Shown: one piece after another, positions 63,409-64,000 of the stretch
How the letters are laid out: each line of letters starts with the position of its first letter
Position numbering within the stretch: position 1 is the stretch's first letter
Origin: CBDDKS01 sp965230335
GTDB lineage: Bacteria; Pseudomonadota; Gammaproteobacteria; Enterobacterales; Kangiellaceae
Reading direction: 5' to 3'
DNA length: 64,000 nt
Assembly (NCBI GenBank): GCA_965230335.1
Contig: CBDDKS010000006.1
Span: 806,001-870,000 of the forward strand
Program-made: the position numbers and the translations under genes
The notes under the pieces: model-generated
Told to the model about the DNA's origin: nothing
The model's input: only the letters and a program-made list of their open reading frames with translations
The model's database searches: none

Positions 63409-63915
63409 TTACCCCAAAATCTCTTCAACTGTTTTTCCACGTTTCAAAGCAATCTTTTCAGGTGTTGCCATATCTGCCAAGCCTTTTACAGTGGCTCGAA
63501 CAATATTGATTGGGTTGGTTGAACCATTACTTTTTGCTAAAACATTTTGTACGCCCAATACTTCAAAAACAGCACGCATAGCACCACCAGCAATAATACC
63601 TGTCCCTTCAGATGCTGGCTGCATAAATACTTTCGATGCACCATGATTGGCGTTAATAGGATACTGTAATGTATGCCCATCTTTTAATTCGACTTGAACC
63701 ATATTACGTCTTGCTTGTTCCATTGCCTTCTGAATGGCAGCAGGAACTTCACGCGCTTTACCTCGTCCAAAACCAATTTTACCTTTGCCATCACCTACAA
63801 CCGTTAAAGCTGTAAATGAAAATACACGTCCACCTTTTACCACTTTGGCAACACGGTTAACGCTAACCAGTTTTTCCATTAGGCCTTCAGTACTGTTTAC
63901 TTCTTGTCTAGCCAT
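63409..63915 (-). CDS. rpsE: 30S ribosomal protein S5
   Basis: A 168-residue S5 with VSVNRVAKVVKGGRVFSFTA, GDGKGKIGFGRGKAREVP and IAGGAMRAVFEVLGVQNVL, linking rpmD and rplR. Confidence 0.98.
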   Translation of the reverse strand: MARQEVNSTEGLMEKLVSVNRVAKVVKGGRVFSFTALTVVGDGKGKIGFGRGKAREVPAAIQKAMEQARRNMVQVELKDGHTLQYPINANHGASKVFMQPASEGTGIIAGGAMRAVFEVLGVQNVLAKSNGSTNPINIVRATVKGLADMATPEKIALKRGKTVEEILG

Positions 63916-63927
63916 GCTTTATTACCT

Positions 63928-64000
63928 TTAAAATTGAAGACCTTTATCACGAGCCGCTTCCGCCAAAGCTTTAATACGACCATGATAATGATAACCAGAA
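63928..64000 (-). CDS. rplR: 50S ribosomal protein L18, C-terminal end
   Basis: The last 23 codons of L18 plus one base, ending in stop at 63928-63930. SGYHYHGRIKALAEAARDKG and LQF match the L18 C-terminus. The rest lies beyond the right edge. Confidence 0.93.
   Translation of the reverse strand, partial: SGYHYHGRIKALAEAARDKGLQF

Noticed and set aside
1..64000. CRISPR array, rRNA or tRNA genes
   Set aside because: No regularly spaced repeats of CRISPR size and no cloverleaf or rRNA sequence was recognised by eye; a tRNA search was not run.

Overview
The window is a continuous, gene-dense and visibly AT-rich stretch of a gammaproteobacterial chromosome. The evidence is the gene order: rpsB-tsf-pyrH-frr-uppS-cdsA-dxr-rseP-bamA-ompH-lpxD-fabZ-lpxA-lpxB-rnhB divergent from map-glnD-dapD-yffB-dapE, a RelA/MazG/RlmD block, a BarA-type hybrid kinase, and the spc/alpha ribosomal operon end (rplR to rplQ). 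Genus cannot be fixed by eye; a DUF4124 lipoprotein, a class I aldolase and a tkt-gap-pgk-fda block would fit an environmental, possibly marine or chemosynthetic, gammaproteobacterium.

Layout. 1-10.5 kb: accessory and metabolic genes, including a truncated lipoprotein at the left edge, an AhpD-like protein, an orphan FbpC-type ABC ATPase, a FadL porin, an unusual-class dihydroorotase, PpnN, a REC-CheC response regulator followed by a PAS-GGDEF diguanylate cyclase, and a DUF481 barrel. 10.6-25.5 kb: the envelope/translation operon on the minus strand. 25.5-32.3 kb: map, glnD and the lysine/DAP genes on the plus strand. 32.4-34.0 kb: a GYF_2 protein with a poly-arginine tail. 34.3-38.9 kb: an arsenic island: a 266-bp MITE-like element, chrA, a second GAPDH, arsJ and a convergent arsR followed by a 31-residue peptide with 11 cysteines that no conventional ORF caller would report. 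39-45.6 kb: a second diguanylate cyclase, mazG, relA, rlmD and a DEDD exonuclease. 45.7-50.7 kb: an ABC_sub_bind protein coupled to BarA, a CoA-binding protein and a methyltransferase. 50.7-52.6 kb: a secreted unknown, a 0.7-kb gene-free region with DnaA-box-like sites, and a YceI lipoprotein. 52.6-57.9 kb: tkt-gap-pgk-fda. 58.2-64 kb: rplQ-rpoA-rpsD-rpsK-rpsM-rpmJ-secY-rplO-rpmD-rpsE-rplR(partial).

How the parts work together. Two GAPDH paralogues are present: one sits in the central carbon cluster, the other beside ArsJ, where the known role of the pair is to make and export 1-arseno-3-phosphoglycerate. The Cys-rich peptide lies directly downstream of arsR on the same strand, with its own Shine-Dalgarno, and is the best candidate for something undescribed: a metallothionein-like metalloid-binding microprotein. 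A family of short palindromic elements (62 and 53 bp) in this region shares exact sequence blocks with the 266-bp MITE. A perfect CRP-type dyad (TGTGA-N6-TCACA in a 17-bp-arm palindrome) lies upstream of the REC-CheC/diguanylate cyclase pair.
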